A stretch of 64,000 nt of DNA, taken from NCBI RefSeq assembly GCF_014863355.1, contig NZ_JACZEP010000007.1, positions 124,001 through 188,000 of the forward strand, written 5' to 3'. Numbering within the stretch: the first letter of the stretch is position 1; each line of letters opens with the position of its first letter. This DNA is from Aminobacter carboxidus. Its GTDB lineage: Bacteria; Pseudomonadota; Alphaproteobacteria; Rhizobiales; Rhizobiaceae. This document shows, in pieces, positions 8,805-17,121 of this stretch. A model generated the notes under the pieces. It had not been told where the DNA came from and searched no databases. It worked only from the letters and a program-made list of their open reading frames with translations. Position numbers and translations under genes: made by a program.

Positions 8805-11258
8805 ATGGCTGAGTTGCCGAGCACGGCGCGCGTGGTGATCATCGGCGGAGGCGCGGTCGGCGTCTCCTCGCTCTATCACCTTGCTAAAGCGGGCTGGACC
8901 GACTGCGTGCTGCTCGAAAAGAACGAGCTGACCTCCGGCTCGACCTGGCATGCAGCCGGCAACGTGCCGACTTTCTCGTCGTCATGGTCGCTGATGAACA
9001 TGCAGCGCTATTCGACAGAGCTTTATCGCGGGCTGGCGGCCGAGGTCGACTACCCGATGAACTATCACGTCACCGGTTCGATCCGCCTCGCTCATACCAG
9101 CGAGCGCATGCAGGAGTTCCAGCGCGCCAAGGGCATGGGCCGCTACCAAGGCATGGACATCGACGTCATCGGCCTCGACGAGATCAAACGCCGCTATCCC
9201 TTCATCGAGACACACGACTTGAAGGGCGCGCTCTACGATCCCAGTGACGGCGACATCGACCCGGCGCAGCTGACCCAGGCGCTGGCCAAGGGCGCGCGCG
9301 ACATGGGCGCGAAGATCATCCGCTTCTGCCCTGTCATTTCCGTCCGCCGCGACAAGGACGAATGGGTCGTTTCGACCGAAAAGGGCGAGATCCGCTGCGA
9401 AAAGGTGGTGAATGCGGCCGGCTATCGCGCCGCCGAAGTGGGAAAGATGTTCGGCCGCGACGTGCCGATGATGGTGATGAGCCACCAGTACATCCTGTTC
9501 GACGAAATCCCCGAACTCGCCGCATGGTCGCGGGAAGCAGGCCAAAAGCTGCCGCTGCTGCGCGACGTCGACACCTCCTACTATCTCCGCCAGGAGAAGA
9601 ACGGCATGAATCTCGGCCCCTATGAGCGCAACTGCCGCGCCCATTGGGCAACGCCCGACGACCAGATGCCTGATGATTTCTCCTTCCAGCTCTACCCCGA
9701 CGATCTCGAGAGGCTGGAATGGTATCTCGACGACGCCGTCCGCCGCGTGCCGATCCTCGGCACCGCCGGCCTATCCAAGGTCATCAACGGACCGATCCCC
9801 TACGCCCCCGACGGCAACCCGCTGATCGGCCCGATGCCCGGCGTGCCCAACGCCTTCGAGGCCTGCGTCTTCACCTTCGGCATCGCCCAGGCCGGCGGCG
9901 CCGGCAAGGTGCTGGCCGAATGGGTCACCCGGGGCGAGACCGAATGGGACATGTGGTCCTGCGACCCGCGCCGTTTCACGTCGTTTGCCTCAGCGGCCGA
10001 CTATGCAGTCGCCAAGGGCATGGAGGTCTACGCCCATGAATACGCCATCCATTTCCCGCGCCACGCCTGGCCGGCGGCGCGTAACCGCAAGCTCTCGCCG
10101 GTCCACGACCGGATCGCCGCCCTCGGCGCGCAGTTCAACGCCTATAATGGCTGGGAGCGCGCCACCTGGTATGCAAACCCCGGCGACGACACCTCGGAAG
10201 CATCGACCCAGACCTTCGTCCGTTCCGGCCCCTGGGAGAAACGCATCCGCGAGGAATGCCTTGCCGTCCGCGATGCCGCCGGCATCCTCGACCTGCCCGG
10301 CTTCTCGCGTTTCAACCTCGACGGCCCGGGTGCCGCCGCATGGCTTGAGGCGCAGGTCACCGGCACGGTGCCCAAGGTCGGCCGCATCGGGCTGTGCTAT
10401 TTCGCCGACGATCACGGCCGCATCGTCACCGAGATGTCGGTTGTCCGCCATTCCGAAGACCTGATGACGCTGATAACCGCCGCCGTCGCCCAATGGCACG
10501 ACTTCGAATGGCTGAAGTCACACATGCCTGCCGACGCCACCTTCAAGCTCATCGACCGCACCGAGGAATATTCGACCCAGATCCTCGCCGGCCCCAATTC
10601 GCGAAAAATCCTGTTCGAGGTCTGCGAGGCGGACCTGTCCAAACCCTGGCTGACGCATCAGGAAACGACCATCGCCGGGCGCTGGGCCAAGCTGGTGCGC
10701 GTCTCCTTCGCCGGCGAGCTCGGCTGGGAAATCCACACCAGGGTTGCCGACACCGCCGCTGTCTTCGACGCCATCTGGGCCGCCGGCCAGAGGCACGGGC
10801 TAAAACCCTTCGGCATGTTCGCGCTCGACGCGCTACGGCTGGAAAAAGGCTACCGTGCCTGGAAGGGCGATCTGTCGACCGACTACACCATTCTTCAGGG
10901 CGGGCTCGAACGCTTCGTCAAATGGGACAAGGCCGACTTCCGCGGCAAGACGGCGCTGCTCAAAGAGAAGCAGCAGGGCACAAAGAAGCGTTTCGCCACG
11001 CTTGTCATCGACAATCCCGGCGCATGCGATGCGCCCTACATGTCGACGATCTGGCACAATGGCGCAATTGTCGGTGAGACCACGTCAGGAGGCTGGGGCC
11101 ACAGGGTGGACAAATCGATCGCGCTGGGCATGCTGCGTGCCGATCTGGCCGTGCCGGGCGTCACCATCGAAGTCGAGATTTTCGGGGAGCGCTTCAGCGC
11201 CACGGTCCAGCAGGATAGACCCTTATGGGATCCCGAAAACGAAAGGCTACGCTCCTAA
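8805..11258 (+). CDS. FAD-dependent oxidoreductase / GcvT fusion (dimethylglycine dehydrogenase type)
   Basis: An 817-residue two-part enzyme. The N-terminal DAO-type FAD domain has the Rossmann motif VVIIGGGAVGVSSLYHL near residues 10-26 and the covalent-flavin-family signature STWHAAGN. An FAO_M segment follows, then a C-terminal aminomethyltransferase (GcvT) domain from about residue 440, ending with a barrel in GETTSGGWGHRVDKSIALGM. Proteins of this layout oxidatively demethylate dimethylglycine, sarcosine or related N-methyl compounds and hand the carbon to tetrahydrofolate. A strong GGAGG ribosome site precedes the ATG. Substrate is unproven. Its stop overlaps the next gene (TAATG). Confidence 0.9.
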   Translation: MAELPSTARVVIIGGGAVGVSSLYHLAKAGWTDCVLLEKNELTSGSTWHAAGNVPTFSSSWSLMNMQRYSTELYRGLAAEVDYPMNYHVTGSIRLAHTSERMQEFQRAKGMGRYQGMDIDVIGLDEIKRRYPFIETHDLKGALYDPSDGDIDPAQLTQALAKGARDMGAKIIRFCPVISVRRDKDEWVVSTEKGEIRCEKVVNAAGYRAAEVGKMFGRDVPMMVMSHQYILFDEIPELAAWSREAGQKLPLLRDVDTSYYLRQEKNGMNLGPYERNCRAHWATPDDQMPDDFSFQLYPDDLERLEWYLDDAVRRVPILGTAGLSKVINGPIPYAPDGNPLIGPMPGVPNAFEACVFTFGIAQAGGAGKVLAEWVTRGETEWDMWSCDPRRFTSFASAADYAVAKGMEVYAHEYAIHFPRHAWPAARNRKLSPVHDRIAALGAQFNAYNGWERATWYANPGDDTSEASTQTFVRSGPWEKRIREECLAVRDAAGILDLPGFSRFNLDGPGAAAWLEAQVTGTVPKVGRIGLCYFADDHGRIVTEMSVVRHSEDLMTLITAAVAQWHDFEWLKSHMPADATFKLIDRTEEYSTQILAGPNSRKILFEVCEADLSKPWLTHQETTIAGRWAKLVRVSFAGELGWEIHTRVADTAAVFDAIWAAGQRHGLKPFGMFALDALRLEKGYRAWKGDLSTDYTILQGGLERFVKWDKADFRGKTALLKEKQQGTKKRFATLVIDNPGACDAPYMSTIWHNGAIVGETTSGGWGHRVDKSIALGMLRADLAVPGVTIEVEIFGERFSATVQQDRPLWDPENERLRS

Positions 11259-11944
11259 TGACACCTCCCTTTTCCGATCGAGGCTTTGGCGCCTTCATGT
11301 TCGACATGGACGGCACCATACTGAGCTCGATCGCGTCGACCGAACGCGTCTGGACAGCCTGGGCGATCAAGCATGGCCTCGACGTGGAAACTTTCCTGCC
11401 CACCATCCATGGCGTGCGGGCGTTCGAAACCATTTCCAGACTGAACCTTCCCGGCATCGACCTGATGACCGAGATCGAGGAGCTGACCCAGGCCGAATTC
11501 GACGACATCGAGGGAATTGAACCCATCCTCGGCGCAGCACACTTCCTCAACGCCCTGCCGGTCGAACGCTGGGCGATCGTCACCTCGGCGCCGCGCCGGC
11601 TGGCGCTGCGCAGGCTCGAGGCCGCCGGCTTGCCCGTGCCACCAATCATGGTCACCGGCGAGGATGTCGCCAACGGCAAGCCTGCCCCCGACTGCTTCCT
11701 GCTCGGTGCTCAGCGGCTCGGCCACAAGGCGGAGGATTGCCTGGTGTTCGAGGATGCGCCGGCAGGCATTCGCGCGGCGGAAGCCGCTGGCGCGCAGGTG
11801 CTGGTCATCACCGCCACCCACAACCATGCCAGCAGCACCCCGCATCCTTCGGTTCCCGGCTATGGCGCGCTGACACCCCGGCTCGACGGCACGAGCAGGC
11901 TGACGCTCGCCCGTCTGGCGGCCTTGCAGGATGCAGGAGCCTGA
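11258..11944 (+). CDS. HAD family phosphatase
   Basis: A haloacid-dehalogenase-fold phosphatase of 228 residues. Motif I is FDMDGTI, motif II is VTSAP, the motif III lysine lies in GKPAPDCF, and motif IV is VFEDAPAGI. The alpha-helical cap between motifs I and II places it with sugar-phosphate or glycerol-phosphate phosphatases. The ATG at 11258 shares a base with the stop of the previous gene (TAATG), so it is translationally coupled; the 33-base-longer reading from 11225 overlaps more and is less likely. Its role in an N-methyl amine cluster is not obvious; detoxification of a phosphorylated side product is a guess. Confidence 0.88.
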   Translation: MTPPFSDRGFGAFMFDMDGTILSSIASTERVWTAWAIKHGLDVETFLPTIHGVRAFETISRLNLPGIDLMTEIEELTQAEFDDIEGIEPILGAAHFLNALPVERWAIVTSAPRRLALRRLEAAGLPVPPIMVTGEDVANGKPAPDCFLLGAQRLGHKAEDCLVFEDAPAGIRAAEAAGAQVLVITATHNHASSTPHPSVPGYGALTPRLDGTSRLTLARLAALQDAGA

Positions 11945-11945
11945 G

Positions 11946-13127
11946 ATGCCGAAACCATCCGCCCGCATCTCCGGCATCGTCCCATCAGGCAAGGACGGCT
12001 GGGAAGTGCATTTCGCCGCCATGACACGCAAGCAGGCCGGGGAAGACATCATCATGCTGTCGGTCGGCGACCACGATTTCGATACGCCGTCGGAGACGGT
12101 CGAGGCCTGCGTCGACGCTGTGCGCGCCGGCTACCACCACTACACGCAACTGCCCGGCCTGCCGCGCCTGCGTGCCGCCATGGCCAGGATCTCCACGCGC
12201 TGCACCGGCGTCGACACCGCACTTTCCGAAATCATCGCCACGCCGGGGGGCCAGGCGGCGCTCTACGCCGCGGTCCAGGCAACGCATGATCCGGGCGACC
12301 ACGCCGTGGTCGTGGCGCCCTATTACGCCACCTACCCCGGCACCTTCCGTGCCGCCGGCGCCGGCTACACCGTCGTCGAGGCCCACGCATCGGATGGCTT
12401 CCAGCCGCGTGCCGAAGAAATCGAGAAGGCGCTGAAGCCCAACACGCGCTCGATACTCATCAACACGCCGAACAACCCGACCGGTGCCGTCTATTCCAGG
12501 AAATGCCTGGAGGGCATCGCCGAGCTTTGCATTCGTCGCGACCTCTGGCTCCTCTCCGACGAGGTCTACTGGACACTCGGCGGCGGCGAGCATGTGTCGC
12601 CGCGGGCCCTGCCCGGCATGGCCGAGCGCACCCTCATCATCAACTCGATGTCCAAGAGCCACGGCATGACCGGCTGGCGCATCGGCTGGCTCACTGCTCC
12701 CGCCGATCTCGTCTCGCTGGTCATCAATCTCAACCTCGTCACCACCTACGGCCTGACCGATTTCGTCAGCCGCGCGGCGATCGAGGCGCTGGAGAACGAC
12801 TTCGGCGTCGCGCAGATCGCCGCTATCTACGCCGGCCGCCGCTCCCTGTTCGTCGATCAGATGCGCGGGCTGAACAACGTCACCGTGCGCGGCTCGGAAG
12901 GCGGCATGTATGTCATGCTCGACGTCAGCGCCATCGAGCCCGACTGCGAGAAATTCGCCTGGGACCTGCTCGAGGCGGAAAAGGTCGCCGTTATGCCGGG
13001 CAAGAGCTTCGGCGATGCCGCCACCGGTCACATCCGCATCAGCCTGTGCCAGCCCGACGACGTGCTGAGGGAGGCAGCCGGCCGCCTGAGGCGTTTCGCC
13101 AACAGCTATGAGAGGTCTGCCGCATGA
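11946..13127 (+). CDS. Class I/II pyridoxal-phosphate aminotransferase
   Basis: A 393-residue PLP enzyme of the aspartate aminotransferase fold. NNPTGAVY carries the conserved Asn, WLLSDEVYW the PLP-contacting Asp, SMSKSHGMTGWRIGW the Schiff-base Lys, and GHIRISL the carboxylate-binding Arg. The ATG at 11946 follows an AGGAG element at good distance; the ATG 15 bases upstream overlaps that element. It ends with ATGA over the start of the next gene. The amino donor and acceptor are unknown. Transfer from glycine, sarcosine-derived or guanidino-derived amino acids would fit the context but is inference. Confidence 0.9.
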   Translation: MPKPSARISGIVPSGKDGWEVHFAAMTRKQAGEDIIMLSVGDHDFDTPSETVEACVDAVRAGYHHYTQLPGLPRLRAAMARISTRCTGVDTALSEIIATPGGQAALYAAVQATHDPGDHAVVVAPYYATYPGTFRAAGAGYTVVEAHASDGFQPRAEEIEKALKPNTRSILINTPNNPTGAVYSRKCLEGIAELCIRRDLWLLSDEVYWTLGGGEHVSPRALPGMAERTLIINSMSKSHGMTGWRIGWLTAPADLVSLVINLNLVTTYGLTDFVSRAAIEALENDFGVAQIAAIYAGRRSLFVDQMRGLNNVTVRGSEGGMYVMLDVSAIEPDCEKFAWDLLEAEKVAVMPGKSFGDAATGHIRISLCQPDDVLREAAGRLRRFANSYERSAA

Positions 13128-15568
13128 CCGAAATCCCCGCCCGTGCCCGCGCCGTCATCATTGGTGGCGGTGTGTCCGGCTGCTCCGTCGCCTATCACCT
13201 AGCGAAGCTCGGTTGGACCGACATCGTGCTTCTGGAGCGCAAGCAGCTCACATCAGGCACGACATGGCACGCGGCGGGGTTGATCGGGCAGTTGCGCGCC
13301 TCGCAGAACATGACCCGGCTGGCGAAATATTCGGCCGACCTCTACGTCAAGCTCGAGGAAGAGACCGGCGTCGCCACCGGCATGCGCCAGGTCGGCTCGA
13401 TCACCGTCGCGCTGACCGAGGAGCGCAAGCACGAGATCTACCGCCAGGCGTCGCTCGCGCGCGCCTTCAATGTCAACGTGCGTGAGATTTCCCCTGACGA
13501 AGTCAAGCAGATGTACCCGCATCTCAATGTCGCCGACGTGGTCGGGGCCGTGCATCTGCCGCTCGACGGACAGTGCGATCCGGCCAACATCGCCATGGCG
13601 CTGGCCAAGGGCGCCAGGCAGCGCGGCGCCAGGATCGTCGAGAACGTCAAGGTGTCGAAGGTCCATACAAGGAATGGCCGCGTCTCCGGCGTGTCATGGG
13701 CACAAGGCGGCGAACAGGGAACCATCGAGACTGACATCGTCGTCAACTGCGCCGGCATGTGGGCGCGCGAGCTTGGCGCCCGGAACGGCGTCACCGTCCC
13801 ACTTCACGCCTGCGAGCACTTCTACCTCGTCACCGAAGCCATCCCCGGCCTTGGCCGCCTGCCGGTGCTGCGCGTTCCCGACGAGTGCGCCTACTACAAG
13901 GAAGACGCCGGCAAGATGATGCTCGGCGCCTTTGAGCCGGTGGCCAAGCCTTGGGGCATGGACGGCATCCCGGAGGATTTCTGCTTCGACCAGTTGCCCG
14001 AGGACATGGATCATTTCGCGCCGATCCTCGAAATGGGCGTCAACCGCATGCCGATGCTGGAAACCGCCGGCATCCACACCTTCTTCAACGGCCCCGAAAG
14101 CTTCACCCCCGACGACCGCTATTATCTCGGCGAAGCGCATGAAGTCGGTGGCTACTGGGTCGCGGCCGGCTACAACTCCATCGGCATCGTTTCCTCAGGC
14201 GGTGCCGGCATGGCGCTGGCGCAATGGATCCATGATGGCGAGGCGCCGTTCGACCTCTGGGAGGTCGACATCCGCCGCGCCCAGCCATTCCAGAAGAACC
14301 GGCGCTACCTCAAGGAGCGCGTCTCCGAAACGCTCGGCCTGCTTTATGCCGACCATTTCCCCTACCGCCAGATGGCGACGTCGCGGAACATCAGGCGTTC
14401 GCCCCTGCACGAGCATCTGAAGGCGCGCGGTGCGGTCTTCGGCGAAGTTGCCGGCTGGGAGCGCGCCAACTGGTTTGCGAAAGAGGACCAGGAGCGCGAA
14501 TACAAATATTCCTGGAAGCGCCAGAACTGGTTCGACAACCAGTGCGAAGAACATCTCGCCGTTCGCAACGGCGTCGGCCTGTTCGACATGACGTCGTTCG
14601 GCAAGATCCGCATCGAGGGTCGCGACGCGCTGGCCTATCTCCAACGCCTCTGCGCCAACGACATCGACGTCGAGCCTGGAAAAATCGTCTACACCCAGAT
14701 GCTCAACGCGCGAGGCGGCATCGAGAGCGACCTGACGGTCACGCGCCTTTCGCCAACGGCCTTCCTCGCAGTCGTCCCCGGCGCCACGCTGCAGCGCGAC
14801 CTCGCCTGGTTCCGCAAGCATCTGGCGGACGAGTTCGTCGTCATCACCGATGTGACGGCTTCCGAAAGCGTGCTCTGCCTGATGGGACCGCAGTCGCGCG
14901 AGCTGATCCAGAAGATCAGCCCCAACGATTTCTCCAATGAAAACAATCCATTCGGCAGCTGGCAGGAGATAGAGATCGGGATGGGCCTCGCCCGCGCCCA
15001 TCGCGTCACCTATGTCGGCGAACTCGGCTGGGAGCTCTATGTGTCGACCGACCAGGCGGCGCATGTATTCGAGGCAATCGAAGAAGCCGGAGCCGATCTG
15101 GGCCTGAAACTCTGTGGCCTTCACACGCTCGATTCCTGCCGCATCGAAAAGGCTTTTCGGCATTTCGGCCACGACATCACCGACGAGGATCATGTGTTGG
15201 AAGCCGGGCTCGGCTTTGCGGTGAAATCAGGCAAGGGCGACTTCATCGGCCGCGACGCGGTGCTGCGCAAGCGCGAGACGGGTCTTGCCCGCCGGCTGTT
15301 CCAGTTCCAGCTGATCGATCCCGAGCCGCTGCTGTTCCACAACGAGGCCATCGTCCGTGATGGCAGGATCGTCGGCACGATCACATCGGGCAATTACGGC
15401 CACCATCTCGGTGGCGCCATCGGGCTCGGTTATGTGCCTTGCGCCAACGAGACCGAGGCAGACGTGCTCGGCTCCCGCTACGAGATCGAGATCGCCGGCG
15501 AACGATTTGCCACCGAAGCCTCGCTGAAGCCGATGTACGATCCCAAGGCCCAACGCGTGCGCATGTAG
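13124..15568 (+). CDS. Second FAD-dependent oxidoreductase / GcvT fusion
   Basis: An 814-residue enzyme with the same architecture as the product at 8805-11258. The FAD Rossmann motif AVIIGGGVSGCSVAYHL is near residues 10-26, followed by TTWHAAGLIGQLR, an FAO_M region (GFNSIGI-like, here AGYNSIGIVSSGGAG) and a GcvT domain with VGELGWELYV from about residue 430 onward. It resembles mitochondrial dimethylglycine dehydrogenase and sarcosine dehydrogenase more than monomeric sarcosine oxidases. Two different fusion enzymes in one operon suggest stepwise demethylation of one substrate or two related substrates. It starts inside the aminotransferase stop (ATGA). Confidence 0.9.
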   Translation: MTEIPARARAVIIGGGVSGCSVAYHLAKLGWTDIVLLERKQLTSGTTWHAAGLIGQLRASQNMTRLAKYSADLYVKLEEETGVATGMRQVGSITVALTEERKHEIYRQASLARAFNVNVREISPDEVKQMYPHLNVADVVGAVHLPLDGQCDPANIAMALAKGARQRGARIVENVKVSKVHTRNGRVSGVSWAQGGEQGTIETDIVVNCAGMWARELGARNGVTVPLHACEHFYLVTEAIPGLGRLPVLRVPDECAYYKEDAGKMMLGAFEPVAKPWGMDGIPEDFCFDQLPEDMDHFAPILEMGVNRMPMLETAGIHTFFNGPESFTPDDRYYLGEAHEVGGYWVAAGYNSIGIVSSGGAGMALAQWIHDGEAPFDLWEVDIRRAQPFQKNRRYLKERVSETLGLLYADHFPYRQMATSRNIRRSPLHEHLKARGAVFGEVAGWERANWFAKEDQEREYKYSWKRQNWFDNQCEEHLAVRNGVGLFDMTSFGKIRIEGRDALAYLQRLCANDIDVEPGKIVYTQMLNARGGIESDLTVTRLSPTAFLAVVPGATLQRDLAWFRKHLADEFVVITDVTASESVLCLMGPQSRELIQKISPNDFSNENNPFGSWQEIEIGMGLARAHRVTYVGELGWELYVSTDQAAHVFEAIEEAGADLGLKLCGLHTLDSCRIEKAFRHFGHDITDEDHVLEAGLGFAVKSGKGDFIGRDAVLRKRETGLARRLFQFQLIDPEPLLFHNEAIVRDGRIVGTITSGNYGHHLGGAIGLGYVPCANETEADVLGSRYEIEIAGERFATEASLKPMYDPKAQRVRM

Positions 15569-15620
15569 CCGCCCCTTACAAAATCGCCCGCGCTGACATA
15601 TTCAGTCGGAGGCGAATTTC

Positions 15621-16442
15621 ATGCGGCGAGGCCGGGCAGTGACGAAAAAGCAGCGACGTGTCTGGTGGGGCGACTTCAAGGCCGCCGATTTCACCGGTCT
15701 CGATCCGGAAGCGACGATTGCCGTGATCCCCGTCGCGGCCGTCGAACAGCACGGCCCGCATTTGCCTGTGTCGACAGACCTGACCATCATGGAAGGCATG
15801 CTGGCCGAGGTCTTTCCCCGCCTGCCTGCCGATCTCGACGCCCGCGTCCTGCCGATCCAGGCGGTCGGCAAGTCCGACGAGCACGTCCATGCACTCGGCA
15901 CGCTCAGCCTGCCGGCCAACATGCTGATCGACGCCTGGACCGAGCTAGGCTCGTCGATTGCCCGGACCGGCATCCGCAAGTTCGTGTTCGTCACTTCGCA
16001 TGGCGGCAATGAGGAGGTGATGGGCATCGTCTCGCGCGAACTGCGGGTGCGCTTCGACGCGCTGTCGGTGCGCTCGAGTTGGGGCCGCTTCGGCACGCCC
16101 GACGGCCTCTACCTTCCCCGCGAGATCCAGCTCGGCATCCATGGCGGCGATGTCGAGACCTCACTGATGCTGCATTTCCGCCCTGAACTGGTCGAGATGG
16201 CCAGGGCCCAGGACTTTGCCTCCAGCTTCGAGCGCAGCGAGGCCGAATTCGACCTGCTTCGCTCACATGGCCCACATGGCTTTTCGTGGATCGCGAGCGA
16301 TCTCAACCCGCATGGCGTGGTCGGCAATGCGCTCGCCGCCACCGCCGAGAAAGGGCGACTGACGGCTACGCATCAAGCCAAGGGGTTGGTTCGCCTGCTG
16401 CAGGACATCCGCAAGGCGAAGTTGGCGGAATGGCTGGCATAG
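15621..16442 (+). CDS. Creatininase family amidohydrolase
   Basis: A 273-residue metal-dependent hydrolase. The family metal-binding motifs are present: EQHGPHLPVSTD near residues 48-59, SHGGNEE, and GGDVETS, which supply Glu, His and Asp ligands. Family members hydrolyse cyclic amides (creatinine to creatine, N-methylhydantoin) or formamides such as FAPy. GGAGG lies about 12 bases before the ATG; the second in-frame start, GTG, begins VTKKQRRVWW and is possible. It lies 52 bases after the second oxidoreductase on the same strand, so it is probably the last gene of the cluster. Creatininase identity itself is not proven; many family members have other substrates. Confidence 0.85.
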   Translation: MRRGRAVTKKQRRVWWGDFKAADFTGLDPEATIAVIPVAAVEQHGPHLPVSTDLTIMEGMLAEVFPRLPADLDARVLPIQAVGKSDEHVHALGTLSLPANMLIDAWTELGSSIARTGIRKFVFVTSHGGNEEVMGIVSRELRVRFDALSVRSSWGRFGTPDGLYLPREIQLGIHGGDVETSLMLHFRPELVEMARAQDFASSFERSEAEFDLLRSHGPHGFSWIASDLNPHGVVGNALAATAEKGRLTATHQAKGLVRLLQDIRKAKLAEWLA

Positions 16443-16448
16443 AGATGG

Positions 16449-16589
16449 TGCGTCCTTCGAGGCGCCCATCGAGAACAGCGGCTCAACGGGGGAGAAGGGC
16501 ACCGCACGACCGGCCTCATCCTGAGATGCGAGCGCGCACAACCTGCACCGTTGCGTTCAACCACCAGCGGGCGAGCCTCGAAGGACGCA
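16449..16589. repeat. Palindromic intergenic repeat between convergent genes
   Basis: A 15-base sequence TGCGTCCTTCGAGGC (16449-16463) returns as its exact reverse complement at 16575-16589, with CCTCATCCTGAG between. Elements of this look (TGCGTCCTTCGAGGC with CCTCAGGATGAG) are recalled as dispersed intergenic repeats in Mesorhizobium genomes. It sits between the convergent creatininase and phosphatase genes and may act as a bidirectional terminator or be a MITE-like element. Confidence 0.65.
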
Positions 16590-16617
16590 TGACCGGCCAG
16601 GCTGAATCCGCGTCGAT

Positions 16618-17121
16618 CTAAACCTCCAACCCGAACGGCACGCCCTCGAAACAGTCGGCACCGCGGCCGATGGCCGCGATCGCCGTCACCATGCGCCCGT
16701 TGCGTCCTAGAATCTGGTCTGCCACCGTAATCAGCCGTGAATTGGGCGTCGCCGTTGGTGAAAGCCTCCGCAACAGCAGGGCAAGCTCCGTCTCGTCGCG
16801 CGACGGATCGAGTGCCGCGGCGATAATGTAGGCCGTGGCAGTAGAGCGGCTGACGCCGGCCCAGCAATTGATCGCCAGCGGCCGCGACCGGTGCCAGGCA
16901 CGGGCGAAATCCAGTAGTTGCCGTACATGCGCCTCGCCCGGCAACATCATGCCGTCCTGCGCGGTTGATATGTCGTGCATGTTCATCAGCAGGTGGTTTT
17001 CGGCGTGGATGGCCACGGGCCGTGTCATCTCGGTGCCAACTGACAGCAGCGAGATCAGCCGCTCGGCACCGACGCTGACAACCGTCTCTTCAATCCTGGA
17101 AAGCGGGCTGACGTAGATCAA
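16618..17121 (-). CDS. Tyrosine/dual-specificity phosphatase family protein
   Basis: A 167-residue cysteine phosphatase. The P-loop CX5R is seen as NCWAGVSRSTATAY near residue 90, with an upstream ENHLLMNMHDI segment. The start chosen is TTG at 17121 (MIYVSPLSRIEE), because the cobC stop overlaps it as TTGA; the longer frame adds an arginine-rich leader inside cobC. It follows cobC on the same strand and may be translationally coupled to it. Its target is unknown; a link to cobalamin metabolism is inferred only from position. A known rhizobial family of this type has no assigned substrate as far as I recall. Confidence 0.85.
   Translation of the reverse strand: MIYVSPLSRIEETVVSVGAERLISLLSVGTEMTRPVAIHAENHLLMNMHDISTAQDGMMLPGEAHVRQLLDFARAWHRSRPLAINCWAGVSRSTATAYIIAAALDPSRDETELALLLRRLSPTATPNSRLITVADQILGRNGRMVTAIAAIGRGADCFEGVPFGLEV

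Noticed and set aside
11985-13031. A 348-codon minus-strand frame opposite the aminotransferase
   Set aside because: The aminotransferase motifs on the plus strand are complete; the minus frame is a shadow.
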